Shown: positions 25,745-36,056 of the stretch, one piece after another
How the letters are laid out: each line of letters begins with the position of its first letter
Numbering within the stretch: the stretch's first letter is position 1
Assembly (NCBI GenBank): GCA_002095305.1
Contig: MIEI01000011.1
Span: 28,721 to 92,720 of the forward strand
DNA: 64,000 nucleotides
Origin: Pantoea brenneri
GTDB taxonomy: Bacteria > Pseudomonadota > Gammaproteobacteria > Enterobacterales > Enterobacteriaceae
Direction: 5' to 3'
Made by a program: the position numbers and the translations under genes
The notes under the pieces: model-generated
What the model was told of the DNA's origin: nothing
The model's input: the letters and a program-made list of their open reading frames with translations, nothing else
Database searches by the model: none

Positions 25745-26919
25745 ATGAACAGAGAAAATAAGCTGCTGCTGGCGGCGCTGGTGCTGGCCGGGCTGAATAT
25801 GCGGCCCCTGATGACTTCGGTCAGTCCGCTGCTCGAACAGTTACGACAGAGTATTGGGCTGTCGCCGCTGGCGGCGTCGCTGCTGCCCGCCGTGCCGATG
25901 ATGATGATGGGGATGATCGCCCTGACCAGCGCCCGGCTGATGCAGCGCTTTTCGGTGCGTAAGCTCCTGCTGGGCGGCCTGTTTCTGCTGCTGCTGGCGC
26001 TGGTGAGCCGGCTATTTATCAGCGATGGTCGCTGGCTGGTGCTGAGCACGATACCGGGCGGCGCGGGAATTGGCGTGGTGCAGATGGCGATGCCAGGGCT
26101 GATTCGTCAGCGCTTTAGCCGTCGCAGTGCGCCGGTGACTGGCCTGTGGGCCGGCGCGCTGATGGGCGGCGGTGGAATTGGCGCGGCGCTGACGCCGTGG
26201 CTGAATGCGCATGTCGGCTGGCAGGGCGCGCTGAGCAGCTGGACGCTGCCGGTGGTGCTGGCGCTGTTGCTGTGGCTGTGGCTGTTTATTCCGACCGCTG
26301 CGCCAGCAAAAGCGGCGGCGGTCGCGCTGCCCGCCTTGTGGCGCAAAACCCGCGCCTGGACGCTGGCGTTAAGTTTCGGGCTGGTAAACGGCGGTTATGC
26401 GATCTGCGTTGCCTGGCTGCCCGATTTCTATCATCAGCTGGGCTGGAGCGCCCAGGCCGGTGGCTCGCTGCTGGGCATGATGATTGGTTGTCAGGTGACA
26501 GGTGCGCTGCTGCTGCCGCTGCTGGCACGCGGTAACGATCGCCGGCCGCTGCTGCTGTTGACCCTGACGCTGCAGCTTTGCGGCATGCTCGGTTTTCTGC
26601 TGGCACCGCAGGCGGCACCGTGCTCTGGGCCGGGATCGCGGGTGTCGGGCTCGGCGGCGCGTTCCCGCTGGCGCTGGTTCTGGCGCTGGATCATCTGGCA
26701 CAACCGCAGGCAGGTGCGCGGCTGGTGGCGTTTATGCAGGGTATCGGTTTTATAATCGCTGGCAGCATGCCGTTTATCGCCGGACAGCTGCGTACGCTGA
26801 CCGATCATTTCACCAGCGTCTGGCTGCTACAGGCGACAGTCACGCTGGTGCTGATCGTGCTTAACCTGCGGTTTCATCCGCGCAGCTATCCGCAGGCCTT
26901 TCCCGAGCAGCATCATTGA
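25745..26919 (+). pseudogene. MFS transporter, CynX/NimT family, one frameshift
   Basis: A 12-TM major-facilitator protein related to cyanate transporter CynX. The N-terminal part (LNMRPLMTSVSPLLEQLRQ) reads in frame to GFLLAPQA. It continues in another frame as GTVLWAGIAGVGLGGAFPL to FPEQHH at 26919. One missing base between 26616 and 26617 accounts for it; repaired length is about 391 aa, normal for the family. It is divergent from the LysR gene and so may be its target. Probably a sequencing error, see the general pattern. Confidence 0.85.
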
Positions 26920-26921
26920 TT

Positions 26922-26934
26922 TTGGTCCTACCAA
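26922..26934. promoter_or_regulatory. LldR operator O1
   Basis: Perfect inverted repeat TTGGT-CCT-ACCAA, upstream of lldP. It matches the E. coli LldR upstream operator in sequence type and distance from the second site. Confidence 0.8.
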
Positions 26935-27047
26935 TTGCGGAAAAATTTTTCTGTGGTTCACACATCGGGAAAATTTACGCCGCTTTTGTTGCCTTGCATT
27001 AACAATGCATTAACTATCTGTTGCCATAAAGCCCGAGGATGTGATTT

Positions 27048-27060
27048 TTGGTCAGACCAA
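27048..27060. promoter_or_regulatory. LldR operator O2
   Basis: Perfect inverted repeat TTGGT-CAG-ACCAA, 76 nt before the lldP ATG. Its centre is 126 bp (12 helical turns) from that of O1, suiting repression by DNA looping as described for E. coli lldPRD. Confidence 0.82.
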
Positions 27061-27136
27061 ATATCGCATCGGGCTGATGGTGCGCGGCAGGCGGCTGTAC
27101 GCGTACCACGTTTCCTCTTCCTCTGGAGATAGCGGC

Positions 27137-28803
27137 ATGCAGCTGTGGCAACAAAATTACGATCCGTTGGGCAATATCTGGCTTTCAAGCCTGGTGGCGC
27201 TGATTCCGATTCTGTTTTTCTTTTTTGCGCTGATCAAGCTCAGGCTGAAAGGTTATCTGGCGGCCAGCATCACTGTGGACTGGCGCTGCTGGTGGCACTG
27301 TTTCTCTATCAGATGCCGGTGGCGCAGGCACTGGCGTCGGTGGTTTATGGCTTTCTCTATGGCCTGTGGCCAATCGCCTGGATCATTGTCGCGGCGGTCT
27401 TCGTCTACAAAATTTCGGTTAAAACCGGTCAGTTCGATATTATCCGCGCCTCAATCCTGTCGATTACGCCCGATCAGCGCCTGCAGATGCTGATTGTCGG
27501 CTTCTCGTTTGGTGCCTTCCTTGAAGGGGCCGCCGGCTTTGGCGCGCCAGTGGCGATCACCGCCGCGCTGCTGGTCGGGCTGGGTTTTAATCCGCTGTAT
27601 GCTGCCGGGCTGTGCCTGATCGTGAATACCGCGCCGGTCGCCTTTGGCGCGATGGGCATTCCGATTATTGTGGCGGGGCAGGTGACCGGACTCGACAGCT
27701 TCGCCATCGGGCAGATGGCCGGGCGGCAGTTACCGCTGCTGACGCTGATCGTGCTGTTCTGGATTATGGCGATCATGGATGGCTGGCGCGGCGTCAAAGA
27801 GACCTGGCCGGCGGTGCTGGTGGCCGGCGGATCGTTTGCTATCGCCCAGTTCCTTAGCTCCAACTTTCTCGGGCCGGAACTGCCGGATATCATCTCGTCT
27901 CTGGCCTCGCTGATTTCGCTGACGCTGTTTCTGCGCGTCTGGAAGCCGGTGCGTATTTTCCGCTTTGAGAATGGCGGCGCAGCGCCAGGCGAGCAGCCCG
28001 CCGTTCAGCCGGTGGTACAGCAAAAATACCGGCTCGGGCAGGTGGTACGCGCCTGGATGCCGTTCCTGTTTCTGACTGCGACCGTCACATTGTGGAGCAT
28101 CCCGCCGTTTAAAGCGCTGTTCGCCAAAGGCGGCGCGCTGGCTGACTGGGTGCTGAACGTACCGGTGCCGCTGCTCAACGAAGGGGTAGCGCGTATGCCG
28201 CCGGTCGTAGGCAGCGCCACGCCTTATCCGGCTATCTTTAAGTTCGATCTCTTTTCCGCCACCGGCACCGCGATCCTGATTGCGGCGATCGTCGCGGTAC
28301 TCTACCTGAAGATGAAACCCAGGGCTGCGCTGCAAACTTTTGGTGAAACGCTGAAAGAGCTGGCGCTGCCGATCTACTCGATTGGCATGGTGCTGGCCTT
28401 CGCCTTTATCTCTAACTACTCCGGCCTGTCAGCCACCCTGGCGTTAGCGCTGGCGCACACCGGCCACGCCTTTACCTTTTTCTCGCCGTTCCTCGGCTGG
28501 CTCGGGGTGTTCCTGACCGGCTCGGATACCTCGTCGAACGCCCTGTTCGCCGCGCTGCAGGCCACTACCGCGCAGCAGATTGGCGTATCGGACGTGCTGC
28601 TGGTGGCGGCCAACACCACCGGCGGCGTCACCGGCAAGATGATCTCGCCGCAGTCGATCGCCATCGCCTGTGCGGCGGTCGGACTGGTTGGCAAAGAGTC
28701 TGACCTGTTCCGCTTTACCGTTAAACACAGCCTGATTTTTACCTGTATGGTCGGCGTGATTACCACGCTGCAGGCATATGTCTTCCCCTGGATGATTCCA
28801 TGA
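27137..28803 (+). pseudogene. lldP: L-lactate permease LldP, one frameshift near the N-terminus
   Basis: Proton-coupled lactate uptake carrier, about 555 aa. The start [18 protein letters not shown] reads to [10 protein letters not shown] and the match then shifts frame to [20 protein letters not shown]. It continues collinear with E. coli LldP to VFPWMIP. One missing base near 27278-27279 (probably the middle of a GCA codon) explains it. The remainder is pristine, favouring a sequencing error. First gene of lldPRD; its TGA overlaps the lldR ATG. Confidence 0.92.
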
Positions 28804-29573
28804 ATACCGTTTCCGATCCGCTGGTGACGCGCCTCCGGGCGTATATCACTGAACATCAACTGACACCGGGCATGCGGCTGCCTGCTGAGCGGCAGCTCTC
28901 GGCCGAACTCGGGGTGTCGCGCTCGTCGCTGCGTGAAGCGTTACAGCAGCTGATCAGCGGCGGCATGCTGGTCAGCCGTCGCGGCGGCGGCACCTGGGTC
29001 CGGCAACAGCTGGAACCCTGGTCGGAACAGCGCATCGTTGAACCGATTCGCCAGTTGTTACGCGACGATCCTGACTATCGCTACGACATTCTCGAGGCAC
29101 GACATGCGATTGAAGCCAGCACCGCCTGGCACGCAGCGCTGCGTGCCACCGAGGCGGATCGCGAGCGGCTGCAGTACGCCTTCGACGCTACGCTGAAGCT
29201 GAAAGAGAGTGACGATCCTGACCTTGCCGCTCAGGCTGACGTGCGCTTTCACCTGGCGATTGCCGAGGCCTCTCACAATCTGGTGCTGCTGCAAACCATG
29301 CGCGGTTTCTTCGAACTGCTGCAATCCTCGGTGATGCAAAGCCGCCAGCGGATGTATACCCAGCCGGCGATATTCGCCCGGCTGACGGAGCAACATCAGG
29401 CGCTGCTGGACGCCATTCTCGCCGGGGATGCCGAGGGCGCACGCCAGGCGGCGATGCAGCATCTCGGGTTTGTTCACACCACGATGAAAAATCTGCATGA
29501 GGATGAAGCGCGCCAGGCGCGCATCACCCGCTTACCGGACACTGAATCACGTAACCGTAAGGAATCTGATTGA
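28800..29573 (+). CDS. lldR: L-lactate-responsive regulator LldR (GntR/FCD)
   Basis: 257 aa. N-terminal GntR winged helix ([25 protein letters not shown]) and C-terminal all-helical FCD ligand domain. It represses lldPRD without lactate by binding the two TTGGT-N3-ACCAA sites and permits transcription with lactate. It overlaps lldP by ATGA and lldD by TGATG, giving a coupled operon. Confidence 0.96.
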   Translation: MNTVSDPLVTRLRAYITEHQLTPGMRLPAERQLSAELGVSRSSLREALQQLISGGMLVSRRGGGTWVRQQLEPWSEQRIVEPIRQLLRDDPDYRYDILEARHAIEASTAWHAALRATEADRERLQYAFDATLKLKESDDPDLAAQADVRFHLAIAEASHNLVLLQTMRGFFELLQSSVMQSRQRMYTQPAIFARLTEQHQALLDAILAGDAEGARQAAMQHLGFVHTTMKNLHEDEARQARITRLPDTESRNRKESD

Positions 29574-30760
29574 TGATTATCTCTGCTGCCAGTGACTATC
29601 GCGCCGCCGCGCAACGCATCCTGCCACCTTTCCTGTTCCACTATCTCGATGGCGGGGCGTATGCCGAGCACACCCTGCGCCGTAATGTGGAGGATCTCTC
29701 TGACGTGGCGCTGCGCCAGCGCATTCTGAAGAACATGTCAGAGCTGAGCCTGGAAACGAAATTATTCAATGAGACGCTGTCAATGCCGGTGGCGCTGGCA
29801 CCGGTCGGCCTGTGTGGCATGTATGCCCGTCGTGGTGAAGTGCAGGCGGCGCGGGCGGCGGCGCTGAAAGGGATTCCGTTTACTCTGTCGACGGTTTCCG
29901 TCTGCCCGATTGAAGAGGTCGCACCGCAGATTAATCGCCCGATGTGGTTCCAGCTCTACGTGCTGCGCGACCGGGGGTTTATGCGCAATGCGCTGGAGCG
30001 CGCCAAAGCCGCCGGCTGCTCGACGCTGGTGTTTACCGTCGATATGCCGACGCCAGGGGCGCGTTACCGTGACGCGCACTCCGGCATGAGCGGTAACCAT
30101 GCGCCGCTGCGCCGCTACTGGCAGGCGGTCACCCATCCGCAGTGGGCGCTGGATGTCGGATTGCAGGGACGGCCACACGATCTGGGCAATATTTCAACCT
30201 ATCTGGGTAAACCGACCGGGCTGGAAGATTACATCGGCTGGCTGGCGAACAACTTTGATCCTTCGATCAGCTGGAAAGACCTGGAGTGGATCCGTGAATT
30301 CTGGGATGGCCCGATGGTGATCAAAGGGATCCTCGATCCGGAGGATGCGCGTGATGCGGTGCGTTTTGGCGCTGACGGTATCGTGGTCTCCAACCATGGC
30401 GGACGGCAGCTGGATGGCGTGCTGTCGTCCGCGCGTGCGCTGCCGGCTATTGCTGATGCGGTGAAAGGCGATATCACCATTCTGGCCGATAGCGGTATCC
30501 GCAACGGTCTGGATGTGGTGCGGATGATTGCGCTCGGCGCAGACAGCGTCCTGCTGGGACGGGCCTTTATCTATGCGCTGGCGACCCACGGCCAGCGTGG
30601 CGTCGAGAACCTGCTCAATCTGATCGAGAAAGAGATGCGGGTTGCGATGACCCTGACCGGGGCGAAGTCAATCAGCGAGATCACCCGTGAATCACTGGTG
30701 CAGGCCGAGGCGGTGCTGAACCCGCAGAGCACCCCGCCACGGCCGCGCGCAGTAAGTTAA
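29573..30760 (+). CDS. lldD: L-lactate dehydrogenase (FMN, quinone-linked)
   Basis: 395-aa membrane-associated flavoenzyme oxidising L-lactate to pyruvate with electrons passed to quinone. FMN and catalytic motifs are conserved: [19 protein letters not shown] (catalytic His/Arg), [13 protein letters not shown] and [19 protein letters not shown]. The ATG at 29573, overlapping the lldR TGA, matches the E. coli N-terminus ([17 protein letters not shown]). Confidence 0.98.
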   Translation: MIISAASDYRAAAQRILPPFLFHYLDGGAYAEHTLRRNVEDLSDVALRQRILKNMSELSLETKLFNETLSMPVALAPVGLCGMYARRGEVQAARAAALKGIPFTLSTVSVCPIEEVAPQINRPMWFQLYVLRDRGFMRNALERAKAAGCSTLVFTVDMPTPGARYRDAHSGMSGNHAPLRRYWQAVTHPQWALDVGLQGRPHDLGNISTYLGKPTGLEDYIGWLANNFDPSISWKDLEWIREFWDGPMVIKGILDPEDARDAVRFGADGIVVSNHGGRQLDGVLSSARALPAIADAVKGDITILADSGIRNGLDVVRMIALGADSVLLGRAFIYALATHGQRGVENLLNLIEKEMRVAMTLTGAKSISEITRESLVQAEAVLNPQSTPPRPRAVS

Positions 30761-30777
30761 CCGGCGAAAACGCAGAC

Positions 30778-30791
30778 GTTGTCTATACTTA
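30778..30791 (+). promoter_or_regulatory. Sigma-S-type promoter of osmC
   Basis: CTATACTTA (30783-30791) is a near-consensus extended sigma-S -10, about 27 nt before the osmC ATG. The 14-mer GTTGTCTATACTTA recurs exactly upstream of yaiA (47850-47863). Confidence 0.7.
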
Positions 30792-30817
30792 GCTTCTTTA
30801 CCAACAGGAGGAATAAC

Positions 30818-31246
30818 ATGACCATTCATAAGAAAGGTTCGGCGCACTGGGAAGGCGATATCAAGGGCAAAGGCACCGTCAGCACCGAAAGTGGCGTGCT
30901 GAGCCAGCAACCTTATGGTTTCAACACCCGCTTTGAAGGCGAGAAGGGCACCAACCCGGAAGAGCTGATTGGTGCGGCGCATGCAGCCTGTTTCTCCATG
31001 GCGTTATCGCTGATGCTGGGCCAGGCGGGTCATCCGCCAGAAAGTATCGACACCACTGCGGACGTCTCGCTGGATAAGAAAGGTGACGGCTTCGCCATTA
31101 CCAAAATAGCGCTGACCAGCACCATTTCGCTGCCAGGCATTGATGAATCGACCTTCGATGAGATCATCAATAAAGCCAAAGCGGGTTGCCCGGTTTCTCA
31201 GGTGCTGAATGCGGAAATCACGCTGGACTACACCCTGAATAACTGA
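30818..31246 (+). CDS. osmC: Osmotically inducible peroxiredoxin OsmC
   Basis: 142-aa thiol-dependent organic hydroperoxide reductase. The two redox cysteines are in HAACFSMALS and AGCPVSQVL. The start MTIHKKGSAHWEG follows AGGAGG. The sigma-S-like promoter fits its known stationary-phase and osmotic induction. An upstream in-frame start is ignored. Confidence 0.97.
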   Translation: MTIHKKGSAHWEGDIKGKGTVSTESGVLSQQPYGFNTRFEGEKGTNPEELIGAAHAACFSMALSLMLGQAGHPPESIDTTADVSLDKKGDGFAITKIALTSTISLPGIDESTFDEIINKAKAGCPVSQVLNAEITLDYTLNN

Positions 31247-31368
31247 TGCCGTCCACCGGTCGCCTTTTTGCGGCCGGGGCGTTATGCTACGCAGTACCGG
31301 TCCTGCAGCTGACCGAATCAGATGCGCCTTGTGGCGCATCTTCGCTTTCTGACAGGGAGGAAACCGAT

Positions 31369-31476
31369 GTGACGAAGTATCGGGCGGCAAAAAAGCACTG
31401 GAAAATGGTGCTGGTTCTGTTTTGCATCTGTGGCGCGCTGCTGCTGATACGCTGGGCTGCGATGATTTGGGCCTGA
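31369..31476 (+). CDS. yniD: Small membrane protein YniD
   Basis: A 35-aa single-helix protein starting at GTG after a GGAGG site. It carries KKHWKMVLVLFCICGALLL followed by IRWAAMIWA, which closely matches E. coli YniD (KKHWKMVVVLLAICG…LRWAAMIWG) as I recall it. Function unknown; in E. coli it is a verified small inner-membrane protein. A longer frame upstream has no such support. Confidence 0.85.
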   Translation: MTKYRAAKKHWKMVLVLFCICGALLLIRWAAMIWA

Positions 31477-31480
31477 CCGG

Positions 31481-31585
31481 ATGAACAGGATCTGCCGCCA
31501 TAAGCTGGGCATATTATTGATGGTGATACTGGTACTTGAAGCGATTCACTTCCTGCTGACCGCCTCCTGGCTGCCGTGGCAATAG
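31481..31585 (+). CDS. Putative 34-aa single-TM protein downstream of yniD
   Basis: ATG at 31481, 4 nt after the yniD stop, opens MNRICRHKLGILLMVILVLE, then AIHFLLTASWLPWQ and a stop. One hydrophobic helix follows a basic N-terminus. No separate ribosome site is seen, so expression would rely on coupling to yniD. No family recognised. Confidence 0.4.
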   Translation: MNRICRHKLGILLMVILVLEAIHFLLTASWLPWQ

Positions 31586-31632
31586 CGTCGCCCGGACGTC
31601 AACTTTTCACGCCGCCGTGACAATAATGCCGA

Positions 31633-31863
31633 TCAGACGTACGCGTCTTCCCGCCGCCGGGCACGCACGTCGCTGCGCGCAATGCGATACGCCTTGCGTG
31701 GGTCACCGACCACAAACTCAAAGGTCGGCGTATAGTAAAACGGCAACCAGCCGCCGAAGCCGCTTTCCCATTCCCAGCGAACCGGGCAGGGCCACAGAAT
31801 GCCATCATACAAAATGTAATAAACCCAGCGTCCGTTTGGACGACGGGGACGTGATGTTTTCAT
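31633..31863 (-). CDS. Hypothetical protein, 76 aa
   Basis: ORF starting MKTSRPRRPNGRWVYYILYD, rich in aromatic residues and with an Arg-rich C-terminus (ARRREDAYV). Cytoplasmic, no signal. The ribosome site is poor and I do not recognise the family. An alternative start lies 9 codons upstream. It is kept because the opposite strand offers nothing better and the composition is protein-like. Confidence 0.5.
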   Translation of the reverse strand: MKTSRPRRPNGRWVYYILYDGILWPCPVRWEWESGFGGWLPFYYTPTFEFVVGDPRKAYRIARSDVRARRREDAYV

Positions 31864-31961
31864 GGGATTCACAACGGTAGTAGTCAACAACAGCTCATAT
31901 TTTGTACGCTAAAGCGTCAGCTTGCAACGTTACAGTCGGGTTTATTGTAGTTGGCCCTGTT

Positions 31962-32132
31962 TTAACGATGCACTTCACCGCACAGCAGGACCACATTGGG
32001 CCTGACTTTATGAATACGGTTCGCCATGGTTTCACAGGCGCTTTTGGTCGGAAAGATGTGCTCCGAAACCGGTAAAGCCTCACAGGCATCGTAGCCGCAC
32101 GCGCTCACTAATAACACAAATCCAATTAACAT
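31962..32132 (-). CDS. Small Cys-rich lipoprotein
   Basis: 56 aa: MLIGFVLLVSAC is a very short lipoprotein signal with a lipobox ending at Cys12. The mature part GYDACEALPVSEHIFPTKSA onward has further Cys residues likely to form disulfides. Start at 32132 follows AAAGGAG. Function unknown. Confidence 0.65.
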   Translation of the reverse strand: MLIGFVLLVSACGYDACEALPVSEHIFPTKSACETMANRIHKVRPNVVLLCGEVHR

Positions 32133-32305
32133 AGATCGACTCCTTTGCACGGTCTGGTGGTCCGGACTGTGGTGCTTTTTATCCCTTTTTTTGATCCAGT
32201 ATAGTCAAACGCGTCGGGGGCAGCATTACCCGCCCGAGCTATAGCCACCCGCAGACCGGAAGGCCGACAGCGATACGGGACTGCAGGCGAGAGAACCGGG
32301 CACCC

Positions 32306-32956
32306 TCAGCCCGCGAAATACCAGGCAGGCAGCAGGGCGATCAGGTTATTGAGGGTGTGGAGGAAAATCGGCAACGCCAGGCTATTACTGCGTAAGCGCG
32401 CGTAGCACAGCAGCAGCGAAAACAGCGTCAGTGCGATAATCGTCTGCCAGTGAACGTATTGGGTATGCATCACCGCGAACAGCAGCGAGGTGAGCAACAT
32501 ACAGGCGAAGCGGCTGCGGGGCGCCCACAACAGGAAAGCCTGCAACAGAAAACCGCGAAACAGCACCTCTTCAAACACCGGTGCCAGCAGCACCGCCGTC
32601 AGCAGCAGGATCAGCAACGAGTTACGTCCCTGCTGCGCCTGCATCACCAGCCAGCCTTCCGGCTGCATAAACTGCATCTGCGCCGCCATCAGCACAAACA
32701 GCGCGCCGGTAAACAGCAGCGTCTGCAGCGTACGCAGTTCACCCAGCGGTAAATCGGTGCGGCGCTGACAGTAAAAGCGATAGAGCGGATAGATCACCGC
32801 AAATTCAAACAAACAGAGCACCGGCACCAGCAGACCGTCATTACGCAGCACGCCGTAATTAGGGAACAGCGTGATCAGCATGGTGACAAGGTAATAGACC
32901 ACAAAGCTGCCGACGTAGAACAGCGTCAGTGTCACTCTGTCGGAATTGGTATTCAT
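32306..32956 (-). CDS. CPBP-family intramembrane metalloprotease
   Basis: 216-aa multi-pass membrane protein of the CPBP (CAAX/Abi, Rce1-like) family. Catalytic motifs: EEVLFRGFLLQ (EExxxR), VMHTQYVHWQ and HTLNNLIALLP. About six transmembrane helices. Relatives process prenylated or bacteriocin-related peptides, but no partner gene is adjacent. Confidence 0.88.
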   Translation of the reverse strand: MNTNSDRVTLTLFYVGSFVVYYLVTMLITLFPNYGVLRNDGLLVPVLCLFEFAVIYPLYRFYCQRRTDLPLGELRTLQTLLFTGALFVLMAAQMQFMQPEGWLVMQAQQGRNSLLILLLTAVLLAPVFEEVLFRGFLLQAFLLWAPRSRFACMLLTSLLFAVMHTQYVHWQTIIALTLFSLLLCYARLRSNSLALPIFLHTLNNLIALLPAWYFAG

Positions 32957-33174
32957 AGGCGACCCAGCCAGCGAAGGTTAGCGCATAGTAGCAATGCGCC
33001 TGATCGCTGTCGAGTCAGCCAATGACACAATATTTAAGCGCTAAATTTTAACCGCAGACTAAACACCCGACGGCACGGGCCGATAACTGAGGAAACAAAT
33101 CGGGTCAGCTCGGCGCTTCACCGGGCGGGCCTGTTATCCCAAACGGACTTTATGTCGTGTAGTGAGTACTTTTA

Positions 33175-35778
33175 ATGACTTTTGACCCTCCGGCACCGCC
33201 GTCACCCTCTTTTGCGCATGCAGCGGAAGATCGCACTGTCCGCTTTACGCGGCGCAGCCTGCGCACGCTTTCGCTGCTGCTGTTCGGTGTGCTGATACTG
33301 TCGATGCTGATGGTGCTGACCATCGCTCAGCGACAGAATAGCGAGTCGATGGCGCACGACCAGTTGCTGATGCAGCAAACGTGGAAAAGTCGCCAGGACG
33401 CGATGGTCACCGATATCCGTGACTATGCCTTCTGGGGTGAGGCCTGGCGTAACCTGCACCTGACGGTGAATAAAGTCTGGGCCTACGACGAAGAGAACTT
33501 TGGACCGGGCCTGTATGAGGAGTATCACTACGAGGGCGTGTTCGTCGTCGACGGTCACGGACGCACCAGCTACGCGGTGATTAACGGCCAGCTCTCCGAT
33601 ACGCCGCTGGAAGCCTGGCTTGGCAGTCAGAGCCGCGAAATGATTGCAGCCGCGCGTCAGCTCAACAACGCTGCTCTGGTGCGTAACGCCATCATTAATC
33701 GTCAGGCAGCCATTGTGGTCGCCGCGCCGATCAGCCGCGGCAAAGTCGCTGCGCTGCCGCTGAAATCGGGGCCGCCGTCGATCATGGTGTTCGTGAATCT
33801 GTTTACCCCCGCCAAGCTGAAAGAGCTGGGTGCGGCGCTGGACGTGCGCGGACCGCGGCTGGCCAGCAGCGCGCTGGATGCCGAACGCGAACCGCGGATG
33901 CTGCAGCCGATTACCGGCAGTACGCCGATGGTGCTGCGCTGGACGCCGAAAATGCCGGGCATGGGGCTGATCTGGTTCCTGCTGCCGCTGCTGGTGATGA
34001 TGGCGATTATTATCGGGATGATCACCCGCCGCGTCAGCCGTCACGCGCTGTACAACGCCATTCTCTCCGATCGACGCTTTGCCATGCTGGCGATCAGTCA
34101 GCAGGAGCTGGCAAACAGCGAGGCCCGTTTCCGCGATCTGGCTGAAGCCGCGTCGGACTGGATCTGGGAGACCGATGAAGAGGGCCGCCTGATCTACCTG
34201 TCGGCGCGTTTTCACACCGTAACCGGCCATGAAATCTCCCAGTGGCTGGGGCGTCATATCGATCACTTGCTGACTCACCCCAGCCATTCACTGGTCACCT
34301 GGCTACTTCGCCAGGAGCAGGAGCCGCAACAGATGCCGCTGCGCTGCCAGTTTATGTCGGCGCACGGAGACCGGCGGATTGGTCAGCTGGTGGCGAAAAC
34401 CGTCTGGCACGATCGGCGCTGCATCGGTTTCCGCGGCACGGTGTCAGACATTACCCAGGGAATGGAGGCCGAAGCGCGTATTCAGTTCCTGTCGCGTCAC
34501 GATGTATTAACCGGCTTGCCCAACCGCGTCCATTTGCAGGAGTTCCTGACGCACCATCTTGAGCTGGCCGACGAAAGCAATCCGCTGATGATTATCAGCC
34601 TCGATCTCGATCAATTCCGGCCGATCAACGAAACCTGGGGCCATGCGGCAGGCGATGGCGTACTGAATCAGATGGCCCAGCGCCTGAAAAGCGCTATCGG
34701 GCCGCATGAGCTGGCGGCGCGGCTGGGCGGCGATGAGTTTGTACTGGTGCTGCGTGAAGGCAGCCGTGACAAGGTCGATGAACGTTGCGCCCAACTGGTA
34801 CACGACGTCCAGCAGCCGATCACCACTGGCCAGCACGTTCACTACCTCACCGCCAGCCTCGGCATCGCCTGTGCGCCACAGGATGCCAGCCACCCGGAAG
34901 CGCTACTGCGGATGTCCGACATTGCGCTGAATGAAGCGCGTGAAGCCGGACGTAATCAGTGGGTCTGGTACGCCAACGAGATGGCGAACCAGCGCAACAG
35001 TAAGCGCGACATGGCGCAGCGTATTGAGAAAGCGCTAAAGAACAACGAATTCCGGCTGCACTATCAGCCGCGCTATCAGCTGCTGAGCGGACAACTGGCC
35101 GGCGCAGAAGCATTGATCCGCTGGCAGATCGCGCCTGATCAGTGGATCACGCCGGATCGCTTTATACCGCTGGCGGAAGAGAGCGGGCTGATCGCTACCA
35201 TCAGCGACTGGGTACTGATGCGCGCCTGTGAAGATGCGCTGGCCTGGGGAGGCGATCGTTATGTGTCGGTTAATATTTCCCCGATGGAGTTTCGCACCAC
35301 CGACCTGGTTCAGCGGGTGGCGAATACGCTGGCGCGCAGCGGCCTGCCAGCGACGCGGCTGGAGCTGGAAATTACCGAAAATGTCACCTTTGAACATCCC
35401 CAGCACGCGCTGGAAGTGATGCAGGGTTTGCGCTCGCTGGGCGTGCGTCTGACGGTTGACGATTTTGGCACCGGCTATGCTGCGCTCGGCTACCTGAAAA
35501 CTTTCCCGTTCAACGGTCTGAAGATCGATCGTTCATGGATGAAAGATTTTCCGGAGTCACAACAGGCGCAGTCGGTAGTGGCAGGGATTATTGCGCTGGC
35601 GCGCGCGTTTGCGTTGACTATTACCGCAGAGGGGATTGAGACAGAAGCGCAACTGAATCAGCTCAAGCTGCTATCGTGCGAAGAGGGGCAAGGCTACTTC
35701 CTCGGTCGACCGATGCCGCTGGCCGCATTCAGCACGCTTCTGGAAAGAACTACGCAAAGTCCGCCTGAGCAGAGTTAG
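33175..35778 (+). CDS. Dual GGDEF-EAL cyclic-di-GMP protein with CHASE4 and PAS domains
   Basis: 867 aa. TM1 at about 29-49, a periplasmic CHASE4-type sensor to about 265 (WKSRQDAMVTDIRDYAFWGE), TM2 at about 265-285, PAS at about 320-430 (DWIWETDEEGRLIYLSARF), GGDEF at about 440-600 with an intact GGDEF at 518-522, and EAL at about 615-865 with EAL at 645-647 and DDFGTGYAAL. Both catalytic signatures are intact, so it could make and degrade c-di-GMP. No TF or partner adjoins it. Confidence 0.95.
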   Translation: MTFDPPAPPSPSFAHAAEDRTVRFTRRSLRTLSLLLFGVLILSMLMVLTIAQRQNSESMAHDQLLMQQTWKSRQDAMVTDIRDYAFWGEAWRNLHLTVNKVWAYDEENFGPGLYEEYHYEGVFVVDGHGRTSYAVINGQLSDTPLEAWLGSQSREMIAAARQLNNAALVRNAIINRQAAIVVAAPISRGKVAALPLKSGPPSIMVFVNLFTPAKLKELGAALDVRGPRLASSALDAEREPRMLQPITGSTPMVLRWTPKMPGMGLIWFLLPLLVMMAIIIGMITRRVSRHALYNAILSDRRFAMLAISQQELANSEARFRDLAEAASDWIWETDEEGRLIYLSARFHTVTGHEISQWLGRHIDHLLTHPSHSLVTWLLRQEQEPQQMPLRCQFMSAHGDRRIGQLVAKTVWHDRRCIGFRGTVSDITQGMEAEARIQFLSRHDVLTGLPNRVHLQEFLTHHLELADESNPLMIISLDLDQFRPINETWGHAAGDGVLNQMAQRLKSAIGPHELAARLGGDEFVLVLREGSRDKVDERCAQLVHDVQQPITTGQHVHYLTASLGIACAPQDASHPEALLRMSDIALNEAREAGRNQWVWYANEMANQRNSKRDMAQRIEKALKNNEFRLHYQPRYQLLSGQLAGAEALIRWQIAPDQWITPDRFIPLAEESGLIATISDWVLMRACEDALAWGGDRYVSVNISPMEFRTTDLVQRVANTLARSGLPATRLELEITENVTFEHPQHALEVMQGLRSLGVRLTVDDFGTGYAALGYLKTFPFNGLKIDRSWMKDFPESQQAQSVVAGIIALARAFALTITAEGIETEAQLNQLKLLSCEEGQGYFLGRPMPLAAFSTLLERTTQSPPEQS

Positions 35779-35840
35779 CGGACTTTAACGGCCACGGCGG
35801 TCATCAGCATGGCACAGACGATAAAAATGATAAGTTCCAT
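35775..35840 (-). CDS. Candidate 21-aa membrane miniprotein
   Basis: ATG at 35840 with GAGGTG upstream opens MELIIFIVCAMLMTAVAVKV plus Arg, then a stop: a single hydrophobic helix with a basic end, typical of enterobacterial miniproteins. It overlaps the stop of the GGDEF-EAL gene on the opposite strand. No homologue recognised. Confidence 0.4.
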   Translation of the reverse strand: MELIIFIVCAMLMTAVAVKVR

Positions 35841-36056
35841 GATTTCACCTCTCTGGACCTCAGAATATTCTTAAGTATTTTAGCCGCTGACTGTCGTATT
35901 TTTAGGCAGCAAGTGCGATTAATCTTAAAAAATGACGCTGATAGCGCAGCGAATTGGCGGTCAGTGGGGATAACTTTACTTTTTTAGGGTTCAGCTCAGC
36001 GGGCGCGCTTTGCTACTCTTGGGGCAGGGTTTTACACGTCCAACAGGAGATCACAC

